Source: Leptospira_A soteropolitanensis
GTDB lineage: Bacteria > Spirochaetota > Leptospiria > Leptospirales > Leptospiraceae
Assembly: GCF_026151335.1 (NCBI RefSeq)
Contig: NZ_JAMQPP010000008.1
Strand: one strand, 5' to 3'
Length of the DNA stretch: 64,000 nt
Below are positions 1-8,228 of this stretch, in pieces; position 1 is the stretch's first letter, and every line of letters begins with the position of its first letter. A program made the position numbers and the translations under genes. The notes under the pieces are model-generated. The model had not been told where the DNA came from, did no database searches, and was given only the letters and a program-made list of their open reading frames with translations.

Positions 1-2
1 TC

Positions 3-701
3 ATTGTGGATGTATTTGCTGATTGGTGTACTTACTGTTTAGTCTTAGAAAAAGAAATTTTTCCTGATCCAGAAGTCAGTCGCGTATTAAATAGTTTCGT
101 CAAAGTTCGGTTAGATGGAGAAGAGTTTCCTAACTTAAGAAAAAAATACAATATAGAAGGATATCCTACTATATTATTTTTGGATGGAGATGGAAACTAT
201 GTGACAAAAATTTCAGGCCTTGCTACAAAAGAAGACATATTAGGTGTATCCAAGAGAATCCTCCAAGAACCAAACCTGGAATCTTACTTAAAAACAGAAC
301 TGAGGCGAAATACAAATAGTCCAGACATCCATTTTCGGCTGGGTTTATTATACTTTCAAAACAAAGAGTTTGAAAAAGCAGAACAACAATTCTCAGATGC
401 TGTCCAAAAATCCAAAAATCTAACGATCCTTAAAGAAAATGCACATTTTAACTTAAACTTGGTTAAATCCATTTATGGCCCGAAAGAATCTGCGGTAAAA
501 TCCTGGAGGGAATTCTTGGAAACCTATCCAACCTCCAGCCGCAAAATTACAGCGAAACTATACTATGGACTTACGCTAAAAGATGCAGGGGAATCAAAAC
601 TTGCAAAAGTTGTTCTTACAGAAATCAAACCACAATTAACCACTGAAACAGATAAATCAATGTGTAACGAAGCTTTGTCGGAAATTGAAAGAGGATTTTA
701 G
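3..701 (+). CDS. Thioredoxin-fold protein with TPR tail (5' end outside window)
   Basis: The reading frame is open to the left edge; the first GTG (position 6) is an internal valine of the strand before the active site, so the true start lies upstream. The visible part begins at the thioredoxin motif WCTYC, followed by the cis-proline loop (GYPTILFLDGDG), as in thioredoxin/DsbD C-terminal domains that reduce or exchange disulfides. The second half (from about residue 95) is helical with tetratricopeptide-like spacing (FRLGLLYFQNKEFEKAEQQF). Proteins of this build usually act in the periplasm or cytoplasmic membrane, but the N-terminal signal cannot be seen. The function beyond thiol redox chemistry is not assigned. 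Confidence 0.8.
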   Translation: MVDVFADWCTYCLVLEKEIFPDPEVSRVLNSFVKVRLDGEEFPNLRKKYNIEGYPTILFLDGDGNYVTKISGLATKEDILGVSKRILQEPNLESYLKTELRRNTNSPDIHFRLGLLYFQNKEFEKAEQQFSDAVQKSKNLTILKENAHFNLNLVKSIYGPKESAVKSWREFLETYPTSSRKITAKLYYGLTLKDAGESKLAKVVLTEIKPQLTTETDKSMCNEALSEIERGF

Positions 702-731
702 TCCAACCAAAAGATTACTCTCGGTTGGACT
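700..731 (+). terminator. Inverted repeat after the thioredoxin-TPR gene
   Basis: AGTCCAACC and GGTTGGACT form a perfect 9-bp stem with a 14-nt loop that begins at the stop codon and is followed by a short, imperfect T tract. It lies between two convergent genes, fitting a transcription terminator for the plus-strand gene. Confidence 0.55.
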
Positions 732-738
732 TTAAAGT

Positions 739-2043
739 TTATCGGTTACCGATAGAATAATAAGTAAAACCTAACTCAGACATCAAAGATGGTTTGTATT
801 GGTTTCTACCATCAAAAACCAGGGGAGATTTTAGAAGGCTTTTGATTTTGGTAAAATCAGGTTCTCTAAACTCTCTCCATTCAGTCAAAAGCAACATGGC
901 ATCTGCACCTTGAAGAGCGGAATAAGCATCTTTTTTGTATTCGACCTTTCCATCAAAATAATACTTAGATGTTTCCGCCGCCGCAGGATCAAACACTTGG
1001 ATTTTGGCTCCGTTTTTATGTAATTCATAAATCAAAGGAATGGAAGGTGCTTCTCGCATATCATCTGTTCCTGGTTTGAAAGACAAACCCCAAATACCAA
1101 AAGTTTTTCCCTTCATATCTGTTGATTTGAAATGTTCGAATATTTTGTCTGTTAAACGAGTCTTTTGTTTTTCGTTTACATCTTCTACCGATTGAATGAT
1201 ATGCATTGGAGCATTTACTTCTTCTGCTGTGCGTAAAAGGGCTCTTACGTCTTTTGGAAAACAAGAACCACCGTATCCTATCCCTGCATATAGAAACTGA
1301 CGACCAATTCTAGAATCGGTTCCCATTCCTTTTCTCACATCATCATAATTAGCGCCGAGTGCATCACAAAGATTAGCAATTTCATTTACGAAAGAAATCT
1401 TTGTCGCAAGGAAGGCGTTACATGCATATTTTGTTAACTCCGCCGAACGAATGCTCATCGTAATGATGGGGTTACCGTTTAATACAAACGGAGAATAGAG
1501 TTCGCTCATTTTTTTGGCAGCAACGTCTGATTCGGTACCGATGACAACTCGCTCTGGTCGCATAAAATCATCAATGGCCGCACCTTCTTTCAAAAACTCG
1601 GGATTGGAAACCACATCAAACGGATGTTTTGTGTGTTGTGCAACAATCGCCTTTACTTTGTCTGCGGTTCCCACAGGAACTGTGGATTTATCTACAATGA
1701 TTTTGTATCCATTCATTGTTTTACCAACTTCTTCAGCCACGGCAAAAACAAACCTTAGGTCCGCAGAGCCGTTATCCGAAGTGGGAGTACCTACTGCGAT
1801 AAAAACAAATTCAGAAGACTCAACACCGTCTTTGAGCGAAGTGGAAAAATTAAGTCTCCCCTCTTTATGATTGCGTTCGACCAGTTCAGAAAGGCCTGGT
1901 TCGTAGATGGGGATGATCCCTTTTTTTAGGTCACTGATTTTCTTTTCATCTTTATCAATACAAATTACATCATTGCCATATTCAGCAAAACAGGTTCCTG
2001 CAACGAGGCCCACATATCCGGTTCCAACGACACAAACTTTCAT
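739..2043 (-). CDS. ugd: UDP-glucose 6-dehydrogenase
   Basis: Oxidises UDP-glucose to UDP-glucuronate with two NAD+, supplying a sugar nucleotide for surface polysaccharide. The 434-residue length is normal for the family. Visible features: N-terminal Rossmann motif GTGYVGLVAG (about residues 7-16), VGTPTS loop, STVPVGT, PEFLKEG, and the catalytic cysteine in GGSCFPKD near residue 260; the C-terminal NAD/UDP domain ends with the FDGRN motif. It is the last gene of a minus-strand run with the Wzm/Wzt exporter, which supports a role in exopolysaccharide or O-antigen synthesis. The family also contains GDP-mannose and UDP-ManNAc dehydrogenases; the overall motifs favour the UDP-glucose enzyme. 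Confidence 0.93.
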   Translation of the reverse strand: MKVCVVGTGYVGLVAGTCFAEYGNDVICIDKDEKKISDLKKGIIPIYEPGLSELVERNHKEGRLNFSTSLKDGVESSEFVFIAVGTPTSDNGSADLRFVFAVAEEVGKTMNGYKIIVDKSTVPVGTADKVKAIVAQHTKHPFDVVSNPEFLKEGAAIDDFMRPERVVIGTESDVAAKKMSELYSPFVLNGNPIITMSIRSAELTKYACNAFLATKISFVNEIANLCDALGANYDDVRKGMGTDSRIGRQFLYAGIGYGGSCFPKDVRALLRTAEEVNAPMHIIQSVEDVNEKQKTRLTDKIFEHFKSTDMKGKTFGIWGLSFKPGTDDMREAPSIPLIYELHKNGAKIQVFDPAAAETSKYYFDGKVEYKKDAYSALQGADAMLLLTEWREFREPDFTKIKSLLKSPLVFDGRNQYKPSLMSELGFTYYSIGNR

Positions 2044-2088
2044 AGGATTTCCAGAATTTAGTTTTTTCCTTTAAAGGAAACCGTTTTT

Positions 2089-3285
2089 CTACTCAGATTT
2101 GGGAAGAGTTTGGAATGAAAATTCGGTGGGTAAATGACAAATGCCGACGAATTTTTCGATTTTACCTCGTTCGACCTCAAAGTCCAAAATGGATTCGGCC
2201 CAAAAATAACTGCCTTCCAAATGGGATTCTCCTTTGTGGATGGAGATTCCCAAACTGTATTTCCCATCGCTAAACTGGATAGGAAATTGGAATTCGACAA
2301 CCGATCTTTCCCATTCGCGGATTTCTAAACTTTGGTTTCCTAAATGATGAGAGTTAGTTCCAAAAATGCGAATGCCTTTTTCACTATCGATGTGAAATCC
2401 AATGGTTCCGTCGGTGATTGGTTTTGCGGCCTTAAATTCGATCCGTAGAACAGCTGTATCACCGAGGAAATGGTGGCGAGTATCCAGTCCCTTGGAATTT
2501 TTTAATGAAATATGAATGTCCTGAATGGACTCAGAAAAATGAATAGAAGGATCTGTCGCACCTGCTAAAACATGCATATATTCTTCGATAGTTTCTTTTG
2601 GGTTGCCATCGAATAACAATTGTCCCTTGTTTAATAGGATCGCCCTTGTACAAAAATAGGAGATGAGTCCAAGGTCATGACTCACAACTAAAATACAAGA
2701 ACCCAAATGGGAAAACTCTTTGATACGTTTTAGGCATTTTTGTTGGAAACTGGCGTCTCCCACAGCCAATGCTTCATCTACGATTAGGATATCGGGTCGT
2801 TTGGCAGTAGCTAGACTAAAACCAAGCCGCATCGCCATTCCTGAGCTATAATTTTTTAAAGGTGAATTTCTAAATTCTTTTAACTCTGCAAATTCAAAAA
2901 TTGAGTCCGTGAATTCTTTGATCTCGGCTGGTTTGTATCCCCAAACCAGCCCATTATAATAAACATTTTCTTCCCCAGAAAGCTCAGGATTAAAGCCAAC
3001 ACTAAGTTCAAGCAGAGCGCGAACCGATCCGTTGACAATTAAGTTTCCCTTATCTTTACGGATCACCCCAGTGATTAATTTCAAAAGTGTTGATTTCCCT
3101 GCCCCGTTTCGCCCAATGATACCAAGAATTTCACCAGAACCAACAGATAGATCTATCGACTGTAAGGCGGTAAATTTAGAATCGATCCCAAAATACCCGA
3201 AACTCAGGCCGGCAAGGATTCTTTTCCAAGGTTTCGAAAATCCATGATAGTCTTTCGATAGATTTTCTAATACAACTGAAGCCAT
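2089..3285 (-). CDS. wzt: Polysaccharide ABC exporter, ATP-binding subunit (Wzt-like)
   Basis: ATPase subunit that powers export of lipid-linked polysaccharide across the inner membrane with the adjacent permease. Residues 1-245 hold the ABC domain: Walker A GRNGAGKSTLLKL, signature NYSSGMAMRLGF, Walker B DILIVDEALAVGD and the H-loop VSHD. Residues from about 250 to 398 are an extra beta-rich C-terminal domain, as in Wzt proteins that recognise the modified end of the O-antigen chain. The gene starts 5 bp after the permease stop. The C-terminal extension favours an O-antigen or capsule exporter over teichoic-acid TagH, though substrate specificity cannot be read from the sequence. Confidence 0.9.
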   Translation of the reverse strand: MASVVLENLSKDYHGFSKPWKRILAGLSFGYFGIDSKFTALQSIDLSVGSGEILGIIGRNGAGKSTLLKLITGVIRKDKGNLIVNGSVRALLELSVGFNPELSGEENVYYNGLVWGYKPAEIKEFTDSIFEFAELKEFRNSPLKNYSSGMAMRLGFSLATAKRPDILIVDEALAVGDASFQQKCLKRIKEFSHLGSCILVVSHDLGLISYFCTRAILLNKGQLLFDGNPKETIEEYMHVLAGATDPSIHFSESIQDIHISLKNSKGLDTRHHFLGDTAVLRIEFKAAKPITDGTIGFHIDSEKGIRIFGTNSHHLGNQSLEIREWERSVVEFQFPIQFSDGKYSLGISIHKGESHLEGSYFWAESILDFEVERGKIEKFVGICHLPTEFSFQTLPKSE

Positions 3286-3290
3286 AAAGA

Positions 3291-4040
3291 TTAAAGGTGA
3301 TCCAAAATCACCGATTGGAACTTACGTTTAGAAAGTAGATACACTAAAAAGAAAAAAAGTAAAAAAGGTAAAATTTGGAGCCAATCAAATTGTGGAATAT
3401 AACCCGGAATGACAGAAGTACGAAAAATATCTAAAGGAATGGTAAATGGATTCAAACGATTCCATTCTTTTAAATACCCGGTAGGATAATATAAAACAGG
3501 GATTCCCCAAAATACCAACTGACTCACCAAACGAATCAAAGGTGAAATATCTTTTAATAAAATATTTAACCTAGAAAGATAATGAAGAAGTAACATCAAA
3601 TAAAGCCCGGATAAAACTAAAACCAAATACCCAACAAAAATTCCCGAAAGATTTAATTTTCCAGAATAAGCTAAATAGAAAAATACAGGGATAGAAGTGA
3701 CGAGGCTGTGAATGAGAAACTGAACATATGGAATCCATAAAAATAAATCGATACCGAGACTAGAACGTTTGAGTAAACTACGATTGTCAGTTAGAATTCC
3801 TGTTCCCCTGACCAAAAGCTCTTGAATGGGAATCCAATAGAGGAGTCCCGTTAAAAGATAAGCGGTGAAGTCTTCTTGGGTGGATGGGTCTTTTAAGTTC
3901 AGTACTAAAAAGACTAAGGCGTACAAACTGATAAGGACCAAGTTTTGCAGAAACATCCAGGAGATCCCGAGGAAAGATCCTGCATACTGCAACGCATAGT
4001 CACGCCGAACAAGAGCCCAAAGTATGGATACTTTCTCCAT
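3291..4040 (-). CDS. wzm: Polysaccharide ABC exporter, permease subunit (Wzm-like)
   Basis: ABC-2 type integral membrane protein of 249 residues with about six hydrophobic segments. It begins with the short cytoplasmic stretch typical of the family (LVRRDYALQYAGSFLGISW), matching Wzm/KpsM/TagG permeases, and contains the conserved RLNPFTIPLDIFR element near the C-terminus. It forms the channel for the Wzt ATPase encoded immediately downstream. A strong hairpin lies between it and the preceding small gene, so its expression may be partly separate from that gene. Confidence 0.88.
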   Translation of the reverse strand: MEKVSILWALVRRDYALQYAGSFLGISWMFLQNLVLISLYALVFLVLNLKDPSTQEDFTAYLLTGLLYWIPIQELLVRGTGILTDNRSLLKRSSLGIDLFLWIPYVQFLIHSLVTSIPVFFYLAYSGKLNLSGIFVGYLVLVLSGLYLMLLLHYLSRLNILLKDISPLIRLVSQLVFWGIPVLYYPTGYLKEWNRLNPFTIPLDIFRTSVIPGYIPQFDWLQILPFLLFFFLVYLLSKRKFQSVILDHL

Positions 4041-4058
4041 ACTTTGATTGTCGGCCTA

Positions 4059-4092
4059 GGGCCTCTGGTTCTAGAACCAGAAGCCTATTTTT
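4059..4092. repeat. Hairpin with an 18-bp perfect palindrome upstream of wzm
   Basis: TCTGGTTCTAGAACCAGA (4064-4081) is a perfect palindrome, and pairing extends outward after one mismatch (GGC/GCC). On the plus strand it is followed by TATTTTT, like an intrinsic terminator; on the minus strand it lies in the wzm leader, between the small gene's stop and the wzm start, where it could act as an attenuator or processing site. No T tract follows on the minus side. Confidence 0.6.
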
Positions 4093-4095
4093 GAT

Positions 4096-4311
4096 CTACA
4101 TCTTCCTTAAGTTCTTTTGGCCAAGATTAGAGAGACTTGGGGACACCCACTCTCCATTTTGGACCACTTCCCCTTGGAAGGCTTCCATCAAATAATCTTC
4201 GAAGGTCTTCCCTGTTTGGTTTTGGGAAAATCCCTTTTTAGGACCTTGCCCTGCGAGGCCTTGGTCCTTGTGGCGGTTGTAAGCGGGTTGTTGGATGGAT
4301 CGAACGATCAT
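4096..4311 (-). CDS. Small basic protein of unknown function (71 aa)
   Basis: Not a family I recognise. It is polar, has no signal peptide or membrane segment, and carries an internal TFEDYLMEAF segment that could form an amphipathic helix. The strongest evidence that it is real is the start: a clear GGGAGGA Shine-Dalgarno about 8 bases before the ATG. It is the first gene of the minus-strand run leading into wzm-wzt-ugd, but a hairpin separates it from wzm. A regulatory or adaptor role is only a guess. Confidence 0.6.
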   Translation of the reverse strand: MIVRSIQQPAYNRHKDQGLAGQGPKKGFSQNQTGKTFEDYLMEAFQGEVVQNGEWVSPSLSNLGQKNLRKM

Positions 4312-4393
4312 AGGTTTTTCCTCCCCGTCATCTTTTTAGACGACATAAAAAATAAAAATAATACCAATAATATACTAAACGCTTGTTTACACT

Positions 4394-4416
4394 ACTTAAC
4401 ATTTGAGAAGTTAAGT
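4394..4416. promoter_or_regulatory. Inverted repeat in the 4312-4586 intergenic region
   Basis: ACTTAAC and GTTAAGT are 7-bp inverted arms 9 bp apart, in an AT-rich stretch between the divergent small gene and the outer-membrane protein gene. The minus strand has a TTGACT -35-like element overlapping the right arm. This fits an operator over a promoter, but no regulator is identified. The rest of the 275-bp intergenic region is AT-rich with nothing else clear. Confidence 0.3.
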
Positions 4417-4586
4417 CAATATTTTTTTCACGTTTTTATCGGTTTCTATCTATAATTTAGCATTCCCCTGGGACAAAACCCGCCCTCTCTCTGATTTTTT
4501 TTAATGGGAGATTTAGAATATGTCCCTTTTTGGAAAAAAGCAATCGTACTTAGGGCAAAAAATGGAAATTTTAAACCCCAATCCTG

Positions 4587-6161
4587 GTGGATTGGCAGAA
4601 ATTTGGGGTTATTTTATGGATCTCGTTTGTACAAACTTTGTTTGCTGTAGAAAAAAAACCAGATCAGGTTTCGGTTCCCCAACTGTTAAAAGCAGGTTTC
4701 CCTCCCCATTTGGCAGCCGCTTGGAAAGAAAAGTCCAAACAAACCCCTGAAAAATTTTTGGAATGGAAAAAATCACTAAAAGGAAAAGAGGCAGCCCTTG
4801 TTTCCAAGGTTTGGAAAGAACAAGAAATTTCACTTTTTAACAACAAACAAAGGTTTGCTGATAAAAATCCATACCAAAAGAACGAAAGAAATCCTGAAAA
4901 CAAAAAGAATTCAAAAACCAAAGAAACAACATCGAAACCCAAAGAAGCACCAGACACTAACGATGAACTTTTTTTTGGAATGAGTTACCAAAATTTAGAT
5001 GTAAGGTATCTTCCAAGAAAGGAAAAAAATCATTCTTCTGTTTTTCTCGGTGGCAGAGGAAAAGGACAAATTTTGATCTTAGAAAAACGAGATGAAGAAT
5101 TCTCCTATGGAACAAATCTTACATACCGAAAATTTCGATTCACTTCAGGAAGCCGTTACAAACCCATTCCTCATTTTTATTTTGCCAAAGATCCAAATTT
5201 CTATTCTCAATTGGAACGAACTGGTTCTCCGCTCCCCCAACCCATTACACTTTCGAACTTCTTAGGTTATCGATTGTTAAATAATACAAAAGAATTTGAA
5301 TTTGGGATTTATCATGCTGCTGCCTTTTCTTCCTATCCGGGACTTTATTTTGTCTCACCAAACAAATCCTATTCGGGAGTTTGGTCGGCCGGAGATAATA
5401 AATCCAGTTTGTACATCAATGATTCTTGGAATCATAAAGACTGGGGTTCTCATAGAATCCAATCAGAATCCATATACAACAAACAAGAATCGGTTGGGTT
5501 CGTTTATTTAAAATCAGAATCACCAGGATCCCAATTCTTCCTTGATGCCACCGCATACAGAGACTCTCCCTTACTCTACGGAGTTGTATCACCAGAAGAA
5601 GTTAGACCACAAATCCCACAAAGTTTAGGTTATACAAGAATGAGTTTTAAACATTTAATTGGATCGGAATTCTTAAGTTCTGTAGAAGGCCATCAGTATG
5701 AAAATGGGAGATCAGGATTTTTTCCATTGTTCTTCAGTGATTGGGGGAACCTAATTTATAGATACCGGGAATACAATGAATCAGGAAACTACCATTGGAA
5801 CGAAATTGGCCGAGCTGGATTTTATGAATGGAGGAAGGAAAAAGCTGTGGTCTCCTTTGGATTTGAATCGAGAGAAAATGGAGGCCAATGGGAAGGGAAA
5901 CTAGCCATCCCTTTCGGAACTAACAACTTACTTGAATTAAGTGGCATTTTCAGAGAAGGACAACCAAAAACTAGGGCATGGTTTGAAAACTGGACTTACG
6001 CAACAGATTTTAATATCAACTTAACTGATAGAGAAGAAATCATCAAACTAAAATGGGTAAGCCCCTTTATTTCATTAAACGTTAGTTATTCGGAAAAAGA
6101 AAATGATCCGAACCCCATTTTATTCATCAATTTTCAATTATTACAAAAAATTGAGCTTTAA
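4587..6161 (+). CDS. Putative outer-membrane or secreted protein (524 aa)
   Basis: No family recognised. The N-terminus looks like a signal peptide (FGVILWISFVQTLFA, then charged residues). A helical, lysine-rich segment (about 25-110) follows, then a long region rich in Tyr, Phe, Asn and Gly with alternating strands, suggestive of a beta-barrel or beta-rich surface protein. The assigned start is GTG, because a stop at 4572 blocks any ATG in frame and no good Shine-Dalgarno precedes it. A better-placed ATG with GGGAG at 4520 opens a different frame, so the 5' end is uncertain. It overlaps the stop of the convergent gene by 4 bp. Confidence 0.65.
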   Translation: MDWQKFGVILWISFVQTLFAVEKKPDQVSVPQLLKAGFPPHLAAAWKEKSKQTPEKFLEWKKSLKGKEAALVSKVWKEQEISLFNNKQRFADKNPYQKNERNPENKKNSKTKETTSKPKEAPDTNDELFFGMSYQNLDVRYLPRKEKNHSSVFLGGRGKGQILILEKRDEEFSYGTNLTYRKFRFTSGSRYKPIPHFYFAKDPNFYSQLERTGSPLPQPITLSNFLGYRLLNNTKEFEFGIYHAAAFSSYPGLYFVSPNKSYSGVWSAGDNKSSLYINDSWNHKDWGSHRIQSESIYNKQESVGFVYLKSESPGSQFFLDATAYRDSPLLYGVVSPEEVRPQIPQSLGYTRMSFKHLIGSEFLSSVEGHQYENGRSGFFPLFFSDWGNLIYRYREYNESGNYHWNEIGRAGFYEWRKEKAVVSFGFESRENGGQWEGKLAIPFGTNNLLELSGIFREGQPKTRAWFENWTYATDFNINLTDREEIIKLKWVSPFISLNVSYSEKENDPNPILFINFQLLQKIEL

Positions 6162-6655
6162 TAAAGAAGGTCGTCAGTTCGGACCTCTATGTATTCAATT
6201 AACTTAAAGATAGGCACCGATTGTCTATCAGCAAATTCTTTAGGTTCGGCAGGGAGTTTTTTGGGTGTAGGGAGAGAAGATCGTTTTCCTCTTTCATCCA
6301 CAGAATAAAAATAATAACCAATCCATTCACCTTTCACTCGGTATGGATTTCCTGGAAACAAATCCTTCACAAAAACTTCAGCATCCAAATCGAATTTATT
6401 TCTTCTATACCGGTAATGAATTTCGTCCCCGTTTAGATCATAAAAAACAACGAAATCACCTTGTTTTCCTTTATAAAACAACTTCCACTCCAAAGGGAAA
6501 GTTCCAGACTTCTGAAACTCTGCTTTCCCGTCCAAAACTCTTTTCTCTGAATGTGAAATTAGACCCGTATAACGAACATTATCTTCGGAATAGAGATTGG
6601 TTTTGGAAATCATCAATAAAAAAATACAAATAGAAGTAAAAACTTTCCAATTCAT
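6158..6655 (-). CDS. Secreted protein of unknown function (165 aa)
   Basis: A clear signal peptide (MNWKVFTSICIFLLMIS, cleavage probably after the serine/threonine-rich end) is followed by a mostly beta-strand domain (FKYGKQGDFVVFYD-like pattern, DGDEIHYRYRR) with no recognisable motif. There is no lipobox cysteine at the expected place. Its ATG overlaps the stop of the upstream HEAT-repeat gene (ATGA), so the two are translationally coupled and probably work in the same periplasmic process. Last gene of the glgP operon. Confidence 0.65.
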   Translation of the reverse strand: MNWKVFTSICIFLLMISKTNLYSEDNVRYTGLISHSEKRVLDGKAEFQKSGTFPLEWKLFYKGKQGDFVVFYDLNGDEIHYRYRRNKFDLDAEVFVKDLFPGNPYRVKGEWIGYYFYSVDERGKRSSLPTPKKLPAEPKEFADRQSVPIFKLIEYIEVRTDDLLY

Positions 6656-7827
6656 TTGGGTTCTTCTTCCGATTTTTCTTCCGGTGATTTTTCTTCTTCA
6701 GGGGACGTTTCTTTTCCATTGATTTGATCGATAGCTTTTTTTGCAGCTTTCTGCACTTTTGGGCTTGGGTCACGGTCCCTTTTGTATTCCAACAATTCCA
6801 ATGCTTTGGGGTCTTTTAGATTTCCCATAAATTCAATGGCCCGAAGTCGCACCATACTATCATCATCTCGAGCAAATTCATTCAATTCTTGGAATACTTC
6901 TTTGTCTCCCATCGTAACAAGGGCACCAATGGCATAAATCTTTAAGGATTGTGCTTTTTTGGCATCCAACTTTCCTGCTGTTTTTTTAAGAGAATCAAGT
7001 AATTCATATAACTTTGGTTTTGCTGTCTCTGATTTTAATTTCCCCAATGTATTCATAGAATAACATCTTAACGTAGTTGGTTGGATTTCATCAAAGGCAA
7101 CTTCCATAAGGGCCGACTCTGCATCTGTATATAAAACTGAACCGAAATATAAAGCAATTTGACCACGCATATCAGCATTATTAAATTTTTCACGGAACTT
7201 GGTTTCTAAGAAAGGAGCAGCTGTCTTTCCCTCTGGCAATTCCCCAAGTGCGCTGATATAAAGGCTTAGTGAGTTAGAATTTTTAGTAAAATCTTCCTTT
7301 TTTACTTTTTCGAGTAAGGGACTTGTTGCTTCCGCTAATTTCATTTTTTTAGCAGAAGTCACTGCTTGTTTGGCTACATCTTCATTTACATCTTCAAACA
7401 AACTAATGATAGTTTCTTTGTTTTCTTTTAAATCCAAGTCACCAATGGTTTTTAAGAGGACAATTTTCATCCCCATATCTTTTTCTGTTTTTAATTGTTC
7501 ACCAACTAATGTATAAAGTTCACTGGCACTTTCTTTTGGAAAACGAGTGAGCTCACCCAATGCTTGTTTTCTTTCCTGACTAGTTCCATAACGAACCATC
7601 TTAGAAAGCACATCTTTTTTTTTGGCTAACTGTTCTGGACTGAGCTCTTTCTCCTTCCCCGAAATCGAAGAAAGAGAAAGAAAAATCAAAAGTATAAAGA
7701 GGAGATTTTTTTTACTGCTGGGATTCCAATTCGATGATACGGCGGTTAAGAGCTTGGATAAGATGTTGGTTTTCCAAGTTTTGTCTGAACTTATCGAGTA
7801 GGTCTTTGATGTCTTTGGATAGTTCAT
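6652..7827 (-). CDS. Exported HEAT-repeat protein
   Basis: The body consists of about seven helical HEAT/PBS-lyase-type repeats (for example DLKENKETIISLFEDVNEDVAKQAVTS-like units), a scaffold for protein-protein contacts. The C-terminus is a Glu/Lys/Pro-rich tail (SPEEEKSPEEKSEEEPK). A hydrophobic segment (NLLFILLIFLSLSSISG) just before the repeats looks like a signal peptide or anchor. The start is unclear: between the response-regulator stop (7712) and the hydrophobic segment there is no ATG, GTG or TTG in frame. The nearest canonical start is the ATG at 7827 inside the upstream gene, which gives an unusual N-terminal extension of about 40 residues; an AUU/AUC/AUA start closer to the signal is the alternative. 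Confidence 0.7.
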   Translation of the reverse strand: MNYPKTSKTYSISSDKTWKTNILSKLLTAVSSNWNPSSKKNLLFILLIFLSLSSISGKEKELSPEQLAKKKDVLSKMVRYGTSQERKQALGELTRFPKESASELYTLVGEQLKTEKDMGMKIVLLKTIGDLDLKENKETIISLFEDVNEDVAKQAVTSAKKMKLAEATSPLLEKVKKEDFTKNSNSLSLYISALGELPEGKTAAPFLETKFREKFNNADMRGQIALYFGSVLYTDAESALMEVAFDEIQPTTLRCYSMNTLGKLKSETAKPKLYELLDSLKKTAGKLDAKKAQSLKIYAIGALVTMGDKEVFQELNEFARDDDSMVRLRAIEFMGNLKDPKALELLEYKRDRDPSPKVQKAAKKAIDQINGKETSPEEEKSPEEKSEEEPK

Positions 7828-8179
7828 CAATGTTCCAAGGTTTTTCGACATACCGACTGAGTCCCCCGTTGTTAATGGCATAAATGGCAGAATCAAGTCC
7901 CGCCTGACCTGTCAAAAGGATTTTGATCGCATCGGGAAGGCGGTGGTGCACCTGCTCCAAAAATCGATCCCCTTTCATTCCAGGCATCACTTGGTCAGAA
8001 ACAATCAACTCTACGATGTCGTTGCTACTGATGATTTCGTCGATGAGAGAAAGAGCTTCTTCGGCACTACTGGCAGTCTCGATGATATGGGATTCGCCAA
8101 ATCGAGCCAGGAGTTGTTCCGCAAGCGTTTCCAATACCGATACTTCATCATCGACACATATAATATAACCTTTACTCAT
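7712..8179 (-). CDS. Single-domain response regulator with coiled-coil tail
   Basis: A receiver domain (CVDDE acidic pocket, SDQVMPGMKG phosphorylation loop with Asp at about residue 61, LTGQ switch Thr, EKPW with the conserved Lys) followed by about 25 helical residues ending ELESQQ. There is no DNA-binding or enzymatic output domain, so signalling must be by protein contact. It sits 50 bp downstream of glycogen phosphorylase and overlaps the next gene, so it is probably cotranscribed with both. Receivers of this kind with the YVEKPW motif are common in spirochaetes and delta-proteobacteria; its kinase is not obvious here. Confidence 0.85.
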   Translation of the reverse strand: MSKGYIICVDDEVSVLETLAEQLLARFGESHIIETASSAEEALSLIDEIISSNDIVELIVSDQVMPGMKGDRFLEQVHHRLPDAIKILLTGQAGLDSAIYAINNGGLSRYVEKPWNIDELSKDIKDLLDKFRQNLENQHLIQALNRRIIELESQQ

Positions 8180-8228
8180 TTGGGACCCTTTCCTTGGAAC
8201 AATACAACCTTAGTTCTTTTATGTCGAT

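Noticed and set aside
1514..1870. Plus-strand frames opposite ugd, cheA, glgP and other long genes
   Set aside because: They lie antisense to well-supported genes, show no family motif or ribosome-binding site, and have biased serine-rich translations typical of shadows.
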